Shown here in pieces: positions 23,575 to 29,126 of a DNA stretch of 29,126 bases. Within the stretch, counting starts at the first letter, position 1. Every line of letters begins with the position of its first letter. The position numbers and the translations under genes were made by a program. The DNA comes from Collinsella aerofaciens (GTDB taxonomy: Bacteria > Actinomycetota > Coriobacteriia > Coriobacteriales > Coriobacteriaceae): contig JAUUSS010000016.1 of assembly GCA_030841765.1 (NCBI GenBank), forward strand, positions 1 to 29,126, written 5' to 3'. Under the pieces are notes generated by a model, which was not told the DNA's origin, ran no database searches, and saw only the letters and a list, made by a program, of their open reading frames with translations.

Positions 23575-23658
23575 GCGTTTTTCAAAAAAAGTTATTGAAT
23601 TTGATTTTTACTCATTTAGACCACTTGATGCGATCCTCGACGCATCGCGATATAAGAA

Positions 23659-23680
23659 AAGCTCCCGTTGCCGGAGGCTT
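23659..23680 (-). terminator. tRNA-Arg-type terminator next to truncated copy 2
   Basis: On the minus strand AAGCCTCCG, loop GCAA and CGGGAGCTT precede TTCTTAT. It is a variant of the neighbouring tRNA-Arg terminators. Confidence 0.75.
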
Positions 23681-23691
23681 TAAAATTCAAT

Positions 23692-23711
23692 TGGTGCGGC
23701 GTATAGGATTC
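23692..23711 (-). pseudogene. Truncated tRNA-Arg 3' end, copy 2
   Basis: Twenty bases of tRNA-Arg 3' end break at the same T-loop position as copy 1, followed directly by R copy 2. The intact gene lies exactly 190 bases to the right. Confidence 0.85.
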
Positions 23712-23827
23712 CGCGCATCCGCTGCGCGGATCCGCACCGGCTTCGCCCGCCTGCCGGCGGACTCGCCCGCTCGCTAAAAACGCTCCGCGTTTTCTTGACG
23801 CTCGCGCCTCGAACGAGGTTCGAATCT
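23711..23827. repeat. R element copy 2 with mirrored T-arm
   Basis: Nearly identical to copy 1 with a handful of substitutions (for example GGACTC for GTGCTC). The AAAACGC/GCGTTTT hairpin is unchanged. It ends in a plus-strand GAGGTTCGAATC. Confidence 0.85.
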
Positions 23828-23849
23828 CCGCAATGCCCCCGTAAAGGAA

Positions 23850-23871
23850 AAGCCCCCGTTTCCGGAGGCTT
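23850..23871 (-). terminator. Terminator of tRNA-Arg gene 2
   Basis: On the minus strand AAGCCTCCG and CGGGGGCTT form the stem with loop GAAA, followed by TTCCTTT. Confidence 0.8.
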
Positions 23872-23881
23872 AAAACTCAAT

Positions 23882-23958
23882 TGGTGCGGCGTATAGGATT
23901 CGAACCTATGACGTTCTGATTCGTAGTCAGACCCTCTATCCAGCTGAGGTAACGCCGC
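23882..23958 (-). tRNA. tRNA-Arg (anticodon ACG), gene 2
   Basis: Identical in all 77 bases to gene 1, with encoded CCA and anticodon ACG. It has its own promoter and terminator, so the copies are separate transcription units and not one operon. Confidence 0.97.
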
Positions 23959-23970
23959 AACGCACGGATT

Positions 23971-23999
23971 ATTATGCACGTGACCCCTCGATGGGTCAA
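23971..23999 (-). promoter_or_regulatory. Promoter of tRNA-Arg gene 2
   Basis: TTGACC and CATAAT with a 17-base spacer, the same boxes as gene 1 although most of the spacer differs. Confidence 0.8.
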
Positions 24000-24039
24000 G
24001 CGACAATTTGGAAATATTTTACGAAGTGATGATTAAGAT

Positions 24040-24067
24040 GCTCGCGCCTCGACCGAGGTTCGAATCC
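24040..24067 (+). repeat. Mirrored T-arm segment without R element (second)
   Basis: GCTCGCGCCTCGACCGAGG followed by TTCGAATCC on the plus strand, between tRNA-Arg genes 2 and 3. No truncated tRNA or R element is attached here. Confidence 0.7.
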
Positions 24068-24089
24068 GTGCGGTGCCGGCGTAAAAGAA

Positions 24090-24111
24090 AAGCCCCCGTT
24101 GCCGGAGGCTT
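24090..24111 (-). terminator. Terminator of tRNA-Arg gene 3
   Basis: AAGCCTCCG, loop GCAA and CGGGGGCTT on the minus strand, followed by TTCTTTTAC. Confidence 0.85.
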
Positions 24112-24121
24112 CAAGTTCAAT

Positions 24122-24198
24122 TGGTGCGGCGTATAGGATTCGAACCTATGACGTTCTGATTCGTAGTCAGACCCTCTATCCAGCTGAGGTAACGCCGC
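24122..24198 (-). tRNA. tRNA-Arg (anticodon ACG), gene 3
   Basis: Third identical 77-base copy with encoded CCA. Unlike genes 1 and 2 it has no R module on its 3' side. Confidence 0.97.
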
Positions 24199-24210
24199 AA
24201 CGCAAGACAT

Positions 24211-24239
24211 ATAAAACCACTTTAGCTTATTGGAGTCAA
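24211..24239 (-). promoter_or_regulatory. Promoter of tRNA-Arg gene 3
   Basis: TTGACT and TTTTAT are 17 bases apart. The -10 is weaker than in genes 1 and 2. Confidence 0.65.
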
Positions 24240-24275
24240 GCTCAATCTCAAACTTTTTTGTGAAACGCAGTTTTG

Positions 24276-24653
24276 TCATGCTGCTCCGCATATACCGCCG
24301 TTCCCCGTACGATCGATTGGCTTTTCGATCACGTCAAACTTGGCATCAAGTTCCCTCAGGAGCGATCTCACCCGCTGGGCACAATCATAATCAGCAAACG
24401 AGATGCTCAGCATGCGCGCGACCTGGTTGGAAGTCCCAACTCCATAGAAGTGCTCCAGCGCCACAAGCCCCTCGTGCGTCACAAAGGTCTCGGCCACATG
24501 CGGCGACTCCTCAAAGCACCATTGGGTCAACGGACCCTCACTCGTCTGTCGAACCACCAGGCCACCCATGCCAGACGGCTCACACGTTACAAGCAGGTAC
24601 TCCCCGCCCTCGTCGCTCTCAAACAAAACCACCTGATCATCAAACAGCTCCAT
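24276..24653 (-). CDS. Hypothetical protein, 125 residues
   Basis: A small acidic soluble protein with no signal peptide or membrane helix. The N-terminal half looks beta-rich (QVVLFESDEGGEYLLVTCEP, GGLVVRQTSEGP). The C-terminal half is likely helical (VARMLSISFADYDCAQRVRS), ending in NGGICGAA. I do not recognise the family. A good ribosome site, AAAGGGG, lies five bases before the ATG, which supports real translation. It is transcribed between serS and the tRNA-Arg cluster. A LexA-like box 60 bases upstream hints at damage-related control, but nothing in the protein itself shows a DNA repair role. Confidence 0.75.
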   Translation of the reverse strand: MELFDDQVVLFESDEGGEYLLVTCEPSGMGGLVVRQTSEGPLTQWCFEESPHVAETFVTHEGLVALEHFYGVGTSNQVARMLSISFADYDCAQRVRSLLRELDAKFDVIEKPIDRTGNGGICGAA

Positions 24654-24704
24654 CGCGTCCCCTTTCTCTCGCTCTTATTTAGCAAAAGCATAGCAGGTAG
24701 ATGG

Positions 24705-24714
24705 CTGTATACAG
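24705..24714. promoter_or_regulatory. 10-bp palindrome next to the LexA-like box
   Basis: CTGTATACAG is a perfect palindrome sharing one base with the LexA-like box. It also contains a TATAC segment that could serve as a -10. Confidence 0.3.
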
Positions 24715-24726
24715 AACAGTTGTTCG
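24713..24726. promoter_or_regulatory. Candidate LexA (SOS) box
   Basis: The minus strand reads CGAACAACTGTTCT, matching the Gram-positive pattern CGAAC-N4-GTTCG at nine of ten fixed positions. It lies 60-73 bases upstream of the hypothetical gene start. Confidence 0.45.
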
Positions 24727-24773
24727 TGTGTTTTCTATTGAGCTGTCCGCACGACATGGTATGGACCTGCGCA

Positions 24774-24802
24774 CGAAATAGGGCGCCCCCGAAGGAGCGC
24801 CC
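24774..24802 (-). terminator. Terminator of serS
   Basis: On the minus strand GGGCGCTCC, loop TTCG and GGGGCGCCC form a 9-bp stem followed by TATTTC, 24 bases after the stop codon. Confidence 0.8.
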
Positions 24803-24826
24803 TTGCATATCCCCTATGCAGCCAAG

Positions 24827-26110
24827 TTACGCGACCGGCTCGATCTTCTCGAGGCCGCCCATGTAAGGACGCAGAACCTCGGGAATCGTGATGGTGCCGT
24901 CGGCGTTCTGGTAGTTCTCCAGAATGGCGGCCATGGTGCGGCCGGCCGGTAGGCCGGAACCGTTGAGAGTGTGCAGGTAGCGCGAACCCTTGAAGTTCTC
25001 GGGGTCGCGATACTTGATGTTGGCGCGGCGAGCCTGGAAGTCACCGCAGTTGGAGCAGGAGCTGATCTCCTTGTAGGCGTTGTAGCTCGGCAGCCAGACC
25101 TCGACGTCGTAGGTCTGACGGGCAGAGAAGCCCAAGTCGCCGGTGCACAGGCTAATCACGCGATACGGAAGACCCAGCTGCTGCAGCAGGTACTCGGCCT
25201 CGGCGGTCATGCTCTCGAGCTCCTCGTCGGACTCCTCCGGCTTAGCAAACTTGACCATCTCGACCTTGTCAAACTCGTGCTGGCGGATGATGCCGCGGGT
25301 GTCGCGACCAGCGGAGCCGGCCTCCTCGCGGAAGCAGGGGGTGAAGGCGGTGTAGCGACGCGGCAGGGTGTCGGCGTCGAGGACCTCGCCGGCGTGCAGG
25401 TTGGTAAGCACGACCTCGGCGGTGGGAATCAGGAAGTTATCGCCCGAGACGTGATAGGCGTCGTCCTCGAACTTGGGCAGCTGACCCGTGCCAAACATGG
25501 TCTGACGCTTAACGACGATGGGCGGCCACCACTCCTTAAAGCCACGGCTGGTGTGCGTGTCGAGGAAGAAGTTGATGAGGGCGCGCTCCAGACGGGCGCC
25601 GGCGCCGCCGAGAACGGTAAAGCGGCTGCCGGAGAGTTTGTTGCCACGCTCGAAGTCGAGGATGTCCAGATCGGTGCCCAGATCCCAGTGCGGCTTAAAG
25701 TCGAAGTCGAACTCGCGCGGGGTGCCCCAACGACGGCGTTCGATATTCTCGTCCTCGTCCTTGCCGTACGGCGTGGCCTCGCAAGGAATGTTGGGCAGGT
25801 GAGCCATGAAGTCGTACTGCTCCTGCTCGAGAGCAGTGCGGCGCTCGGCCAGACCGTCAATCTTCTCGTTGACGGCGCGCACGGCCTCCTTGGCGGCCTC
25901 GGCCTCGTCCTTCTTGCCCTCCTTCATCAGGGCGCCAATCTTCTTGGACTCGGCATTGCGCGTAGCCTGGAGCTCCTCGACCTCGGTGATGACGGCACGG
26001 CGCTCGTCGTCGAGCTCAAAGAACTTCTCGCGATCCCAAGACGTCTGGCGGTTAGCCATGGCGACATCGATGGCATCGGGGTTCTCGCGAACAAACTTGA
26101 TATCAAGCAT
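24827..26110 (-). CDS. serS: Seryl-tRNA synthetase
   Basis: This 427-residue class II synthetase charges tRNA-Ser, which it recognises through the long variable arm. The N-terminal 110 residues form the helical arm with coiled coil (RRAVITEVEELQATRNAESK onward). The catalytic domain has motif 2 at FREEAGSAGRDTRGI and motif 3 at GSGLPAGRTMAAILENY, with IPEVLRPYMGG near the end. The common bacterial motif 3 wording is GLAVGR; here it is GLPAGR, with the class-defining arginine kept. ATG 26110 is chosen because GGAGG lies five bases upstream and MLDIKFVREN is the standard start; an upstream ATG at 26137 is unlikely. No T-box leader is seen. The gene diverges from a small membrane-protein gene. 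Confidence 0.97.
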   Translation of the reverse strand: MLDIKFVRENPDAIDVAMANRQTSWDREKFFELDDERRAVITEVEELQATRNAESKKIGALMKEGKKDEAEAAKEAVRAVNEKIDGLAERRTALEQEQYDFMAHLPNIPCEATPYGKDEDENIERRRWGTPREFDFDFKPHWDLGTDLDILDFERGNKLSGSRFTVLGGAGARLERALINFFLDTHTSRGFKEWWPPIVVKRQTMFGTGQLPKFEDDAYHVSGDNFLIPTAEVVLTNLHAGEVLDADTLPRRYTAFTPCFREEAGSAGRDTRGIIRQHEFDKVEMVKFAKPEESDEELESMTAEAEYLLQQLGLPYRVISLCTGDLGFSARQTYDVEVWLPSYNAYKEISSCSNCGDFQARRANIKYRDPENFKGSRYLHTLNGSGLPAGRTMAAILENYQNADGTITIPEVLRPYMGGLEKIEPVA

Positions 26111-26139
26111 TAGATCCTCCGGCGATATACATTCCATTT

Positions 26140-26151
26140 AGGTTGCAACCT
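26140..26151. promoter_or_regulatory. 12-bp palindrome in the serS divergent region
   Basis: AGGTTGCAACCT is a perfect palindrome 30 bases upstream of serS. It could be an operator for either divergent gene. Confidence 0.35.
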
Positions 26152-26177
26152 TGTACATGTATGGGCAAGTATATACT
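26151..26177 (+). promoter_or_regulatory. Promoter for the small membrane-protein gene
   Basis: TTGTAC (26151-26156) and TATACT (26172-26177) are 15 bases apart. The -10 lies within the perfect palindrome AAGTATATACTT (26167-26178), so it may also be read on the other strand. Confidence 0.4.
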
Positions 26178-26221
26178 TATGAGCGTTTACGACCCAACTC
26201 AACTACGCAAGAAGGCACCCA

Positions 26222-26395
26222 ATGGACGCAGTTTTTTCCTTTTTGTTTGGCACCCGCACCGGTTTTGCCATCCTTTTCGCCGGCGGCATCCTGTTATTTG
26301 CGATTCTTGCCTTTGTAATGGAGAAGCGCACCCATAAGATGTACGTCGACCGCGGGCCCAAGTCCGAGGATGAGGAAGACAGCTTCTGGGACTAA
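26222..26395 (+). CDS. Small single-pass membrane protein, 57 residues
   Basis: The short reading frame begins MDAVFSFLFGTRTGF, has one strong membrane helix (about 15-33, AILFAGGILLFAILAFV), a basic patch (EKRTHK) and an acidic tail ending EDEEDSFWD. The positive-inside pattern puts the C-terminus in the cytoplasm. AAGAAGG lies about six bases before the ATG, and a promoter-like pair sits upstream. Codon use fits the neighbourhood. It is divergent from serS and convergent with proC. I cannot name its family with confidence; small proteins of this shape are known in Coriobacteria under DUF names. Its TAA stop lies on the left edge of the palindromic repeat that follows. Confidence 0.7.
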   Translation: MDAVFSFLFGTRTGFAILFAGGILLFAILAFVMEKRTHKMYVDRGPKSEDEEDSFWD

Positions 26396-26554
26396 CCTGC
26401 CAAAAAGGGACAGGTTTATTTTGGTCGGTTTTATCTGGGCAAATGCAAGCGCCCCGCAACTGGAATTGAGCCAGTTGCGGGGCGCTTTTCGTACATGCGA
26501 CAAAACCGCAGGAAAAACCTGCCAAAATATACCTGTCTTTTTTGGTAGGTTTTA
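26394..26554. repeat. Large REPIN-like palindrome between two convergent genes
   Basis: The left unit AACCTGCCAAAA-AGGGACAGGTTTA-TTTTGG (from 26394) is matched by an inverted unit ending at 26554. Second inner arms (CGGTTTTATC and its partner) and a perfect 17-bp central stem lie between them. The outer ends overlap the stop codons of the small membrane protein and of proC. Confidence 0.8.
26447..26487. terminator. Bidirectional terminator hairpin
   Basis: AAGCGCCCCGCAACTGG pairs perfectly over 17 bp with its complement around a seven-base loop, followed by a short T-run on the plus strand (TTTTC). It sits between two convergent genes and should stop transcription from both. Confidence 0.75.
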
Positions 26555-27322
26555 TTGGAGAGTTGCGTCAATTGCCTTGACCAGGGCGCTGCGCATGCCG
26601 GCGTCCTCGAGCGCGACGACGCCCTCGATGGTGGCACCGCCGGGCGAGCATACGGCATCCTTCATCGCCGCAGGATGCTGGCCAGTTGCAAGCTGCAGCT
26701 TTGCCGTACCCAGTACCATCTGGCTCACAATGCGATAGGCATCGGCGCGCGGGATACCGTGCTTGACGGCCGCGTCGCCCAAGGCCTCGATCACCATGGC
26801 GACAAATGCCGGTGCGCAACCGCCCACGGTACCGCCCACAAACAGCAGACTCGTGTCGAGCTCAACCACCGCACCGAGCTTGCCAAGCAGATCAAGCACC
26901 ACTGCGCTCTGCTCATCACTAAGCGTGGAAGCCTTCTCGCAAGCGATGACGCCCTCGCCCACCGAAACCGGTGTGTTGGGCACCGTCGAGATATGCGCGA
27001 CGCCCGGCAGGACCTGCTCCCACTTGGCACTGTCCCAGGTCCAAGCAACCGACAGAACGACCTTTTTGGCAAGAGCATCCTTGAGCGGGGCGAATACCTT
27101 CTCGATCATGTACGGCTTGACCGCGGCGACTACGATATCGGACGCGGCAACAACCTCAGCTGCATCACGGCAGGCGGTCATACCGCGCGCCTGGCAGCGC
27201 TCAACCAGTGCGTCGTAGCGACCCGCGCAGGCGCACATGTCGCTCGCAGCTACACCGGCAGCGATCCAGCCATCGGCCATAGCGCTCGCCATATTGCCGA
27301 AACCGACAAATCCAATCTTCAT
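26552..27322 (-). CDS. proC: Pyrroline-5-carboxylate reductase
   Basis: This 256-residue enzyme reduces 1-pyrroline-5-carboxylate to proline with NAD(P)H, the last step of proline synthesis. The N-terminal Rossmann motif GFGNMASAM (6-14) binds the cofactor, and VVAAVKPYMIEKV follows at the expected place. The C-terminal domain carries the P5CR signature as CSPGGATIEGVVALEDAG, with the usual GGT replaced by GGA. A stretch near FVGGTVGGCAPAFVAM matches the substrate-site region. ATG 27322 has AAAGGA nine bases upstream, and MKIGFVG is the normal start. It follows rlmH after 73 bases and may be in the same transcript. Confidence 0.93.
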   Translation of the reverse strand: MKIGFVGFGNMASAMADGWIAAGVAASDMCACAGRYDALVERCQARGMTACRDAAEVVAASDIVVAAVKPYMIEKVFAPLKDALAKKVVLSVAWTWDSAKWEQVLPGVAHISTVPNTPVSVGEGVIACEKASTLSDEQSAVVLDLLGKLGAVVELDTSLLFVGGTVGGCAPAFVAMVIEALGDAAVKHGIPRADAYRIVSQMVLGTAKLQLATGQHPAAMKDAVCSPGGATIEGVVALEDAGMRSALVKAIDATLQ

Positions 27323-27395
27323 ATCGCATAGTCCTTTCAGACACATTCCTCAAAACGAAAGGTATTGTCCCACGCCATTGTTTCGTATTGCCGAC

Positions 27396-27866
27396 CTATT
27401 TGTGATACGGCTCGCCACGACTGATCTTGCAGGCACGGTAAATCTGCTCTAGCAGCACCACACGCGCCAGGTTATGCGGCAAGGTAATGCGTCCAAAGCT
27501 GAGCATCTCGTCGGCGCGGGCGCGCACGTCATCGCTCACGCCGTCCGAACCGCCGATTACAAAGGCAATGTCGCTGCTGCCTCGCAGCATAAGATCGTCG
27601 AGCCGCGCCGAGAGCTCCTCACTCGAACGCTCCTTGCCCTCGATAGCCAGCAGGATCACATGCGCCCGAGACGGCAATGCAGCAAGAATTGCCGCCCCCT
27701 CCTTGTCGCGCGCGGCATCCACGCCGCCCGCCTTAGCCGGGTCGATATCGGCCACCTCGCGGATATCAACCTTGGCATAGGCACCCAGGCGCTTGGTGTA
27801 CTCAGCGCACGCGTCCTTCCAAAAGCGCTCCTTGAGCTTACCGACGCAAACGACGGTGTATTTCAC
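27396..27866 (-). CDS. rlmH: 23S rRNA (pseudouridine-1915-N3)-methyltransferase RlmH
   Basis: This 156-residue SPOUT-class methyltransferase modifies position 1915 in helix 69 of 23S rRNA. The N-terminal strand reads VVCVGKLKERFW, the SAM-site loop is FVIGGSDGVSDDV, and the C-terminal knot motif LEQIYRACKISRGEPYHK is complete. The size is the family standard. The start is GTG 27866, six bases after the stop of the SPFH gene, with GGAG at that gene's end, so translation is coupled. Confidence 0.96.
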   Translation of the reverse strand: MKYTVVCVGKLKERFWKDACAEYTKRLGAYAKVDIREVADIDPAKAGGVDAARDKEGAAILAALPSRAHVILLAIEGKERSSEELSARLDDLMLRGSSDIAFVIGGSDGVSDDVRARADEMLSFGRITLPHNLARVVLLEQIYRACKISRGEPYHK

Positions 27867-27872
27867 GCGCGT

Positions 27873-28811
27873 TTACTCCTTCGAATCGTTTTGAACCTTA
27901 CCGACAGCCAGCATCTGCTCGAACATCGAGGCCGACTGCGAGAAGTCGCTCGGCAGCACGACCGTCGAGGTTTTACCCGTGCGAGCGAACTCCGTCATCA
28001 TCTCGGACCACTGCGTAAACATGAACAGTTGGTTGGCCTCGTCATTGCCGACACCCGTCTCCTGGATAATCTCGAGCGAGTCCTTGATGCCCAGCGCGAT
28101 CGCCTTGCGCTGGTTGGCGATGCCCTCGCCCGCCTTTTCCATTGCCTCGGCCTCGGCGGTCGCCTCGGTGACGCGCTTGATGCGGTCGGCCTCAGCGAGC
28201 TCCTGTGCCGCAGCGCGCTTGCGCTGGGCAGCGTTGATGTCGTTCATGGAGTTCTCAACCTCGGTCGGCAGTGCGATTTTGGTGATGAGCGTCGACACGA
28301 GGGTGAAGCCGTAGGCAGCCATCTGCTCGGACACGGTGGCATTAACGTCCTTGGCGATGTCATCCTTCTTGGCAAAGACCTCATCGAGTGTGTAGACGGG
28401 GATCGAAGAGCGCAGGGCGTCGGTGATGAAGTCACGCATCTGGTCGACGGGCTCCTGCAGCATGTAGTAGCTCTTGTAGATACCCGAATCTGCCGGGCCG
28501 GCGCCCATGTCATAGCTCACGTGGTACTGAGCAGAGACCTCAAGGCCGATGGTCACGTTGTCCTGGGTCTTAACGTCGATGCCAAAACCGTTTTTCATGG
28601 TACGCAGGCTCACCGTGGCGGCCTTGCGGTCGATCACGGGCACCTTCATGTGGAAGCCCGCGTTGACGATGCGGTTAAACTTGCCCAGACGCTCGATGAT
28701 CACGGCATGCTGTTGTTCAACGACATAGCAGGCGTTGGGAAGCAGCAACAACAGGATGATGATGGGAATCAAAAGGCTGGTAAGGGCGGCGATGATACCG
28801 GACAACAGCAT
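27873..28811 (-). CDS. SPFH/band-7 (stomatin-like) membrane protein
   Basis: This 312-residue protein has one N-terminal membrane helix (about 5-26, GIIAALTSLLIPIIILLLLL), then an SPFH domain (CYVVEQQHAVIIERLGKFNR, followed by the VPVIDRKAATVSLRTM strand). A charged coiled coil of Ala/Glu/Arg repeats follows (about 200-250, QRKRAAAQELAEADRIKRV). Such proteins form ring-like membrane oligomers that organise microdomains and often guide FtsH proteolysis. The start at 28811 has GAGGAG five bases upstream. It leads the probable operon SPFH-rlmH-proC. No NfeD gene is beside it, which separates it from the NfeD-linked stomatin type. Confidence 0.88.
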   Translation of the reverse strand: MLLSGIIAALTSLLIPIIILLLLLPNACYVVEQQHAVIIERLGKFNRIVNAGFHMKVPVIDRKAATVSLRTMKNGFGIDVKTQDNVTIGLEVSAQYHVSYDMGAGPADSGIYKSYYMLQEPVDQMRDFITDALRSSIPVYTLDEVFAKKDDIAKDVNATVSEQMAAYGFTLVSTLITKIALPTEVENSMNDINAAQRKRAAAQELAEADRIKRVTEATAEAEAMEKAGEGIANQRKAIALGIKDSLEIIQETGVGNDEANQLFMFTQWSEMMTEFARTGKTSTVVLPSDFSQSASMFEQMLAVGKVQNDSKE

Positions 28812-28882
28812 GGTCTCTCCTCTGATAGGCACACGTTGGCATTAGGATACCCGCACGAAGCAGCAACGTGACATCAACAAGA

Positions 28883-28946
28883 GGCCCATAACAAAAAAGC
28901 TCCCATTGCTGGGAGCTCTTTCATTTAATGGTGCGGGCGAAAGGAC
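28883..28946 (-). pseudogene. Truncated tRNA 3' end and terminator, third module
   Basis: A terminator (28898-28917, AGCTCCCA and TGGGAGCT with loop GCAA on the minus strand) precedes a tRNA 3' end TGGTGCGGGCGAAAGGAC (28929-28946). It breaks at the T-loop position, next to R copy 3. The same terminator and tRNA end recur at 29072-29126. Confidence 0.75.
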
Positions 28947-29064
28947 GTCCGCGCATCCGCTTCGCGGATCCGCACCGGCTTCGGCCGCCTGCCGGCGTCC
29001 TCGCCAGCTCGCTAAAAACGCTCCGCGTTTTCTTTACGCTCGCTCCTTCGCAGGTTCAAGTCCC
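28946..29064. repeat. R element copy 3 with mirrored T-arm
   Basis: It shares the ATCCGC/GCGGAT, CCGGC/GCCGG and AAAACGC/GCGTTTT hairpins with copies 1 and 2, five kilobases away. Its mirrored T-arm reads GCAGGTTCAAGTCCCTGC, with TTCAAG replacing TTCGAA. Confidence 0.85.
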
Positions 29065-29086
29065 TGCGATGGGCCCATAACAAAAA

Positions 29087-29106
29087 AGCTCCCATTGCTG
29101 GGAGCT
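29087..29106 (-). terminator. Terminator of a tRNA gene continuing past the window end
   Basis: The second copy of the AGCTCCCA/TGGGAGCT hairpin with a T-run on the minus strand. Confidence 0.75.
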
Positions 29107-29117
29107 CTTTCATTTAA

Positions 29118-29126
29118 TGGTGCGGG
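29118..29126 (-). tRNA. 3' end of a tRNA gene cut by the window edge
   Basis: TGGTGCGGG matches the CCA, discriminator and acceptor end of the truncated copy at 28929. By analogy with the tRNA-Arg locus an intact gene should follow, but its identity cannot be seen. Confidence 0.5.

Noticed and set aside
23182..24200. CRISPR array
   Set aside because: The direct repeats are few, over 100 bases long, and consist of tRNA parts, terminators and R elements.
22895..24291. Several minus-strand open frames with repeated LDRGSDYESERHRFESYTPH segments
   Set aside because: They are translations of tRNA-Arg genes, terminators and R elements, not proteins; the repeated peptide is the tRNA itself.
26111..26221. 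T-box riboswitch before serS
   Set aside because: The leader is too short and lacks a terminator/antiterminator pair or T-box core sequence.

Overview
The window looks like a piece of chromosome from a GC-rich actinobacterium of the class Coriobacteriia, most likely Collinsella or a close relative. This is inferred from the codon bias, the paired YhgE/Pip proteins, the VanRS-like and Pst/Pho-type two-component genes, and the dense small palindromic repeats. I have no database match to prove the genus. Almost every gene is on the minus strand. Only a D,D-carboxypeptidase (18982-20322) and one small membrane protein (26222-26395) are on the plus strand.

Layout: 1-3090 holds a decayed MFS transporter remnant, an M20 amidohydrolase and an EamA/DMT permease. 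3186-8201 holds two consecutive large YhgE/Pip membrane proteins in one transcription unit, with a candidate operator and promoter upstream. 8340-8597 is packed with hairpins and repeats behind htpG (8597-10621). 10824-13428 is an exopolysaccharide control operon (Wzz-like CpsC, BY-kinase CpsD, phosphatase CpsB) ending in a GNAT acetyltransferase. 13624-16720 is pstB followed by a PhoB/PhoR-type regulator pair. 16824-18784 is a VanR/VanS-like pair, divergent from the penicillin-binding D,D-carboxypeptidase. 20455-24200 carries tRNA-Ser(GCT), an 813-residue TPR-type protein of unknown function and three identical tRNA-Arg(ACG) genes. 24276-28811 holds a small unknown gene with a LexA-like box, serS, a 57-residue membrane protein, proC, rlmH and an SPFH/band-7 protein.

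How the parts fit: the VanRS-like system and the carboxypeptidase suggest peptidoglycan sensing or remodelling. CpsBCD controls polysaccharide chain length by tyrosine phosphorylation. PstB with PhoBR links phosphate uptake to transcription. SPFH, rlmH and proC form a likely housekeeping operon.

The least ordinary content is non-coding. Around the tRNA genes there are constant 189-190 bp modules, each made of a GC-rich hairpin element (R) next to a truncated tRNA 3' end and a mirrored T-arm on the opposite strand. Three copies at two loci are seen, and the window ends inside a fourth tRNA 3' end. Two nested hairpins (503-592 and 8449-8548) share an inner stem with one compensatory base-pair change. 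A REPIN-like family built on a GTCCC core sits at gene ends, where it often contains or abuts stop codons.
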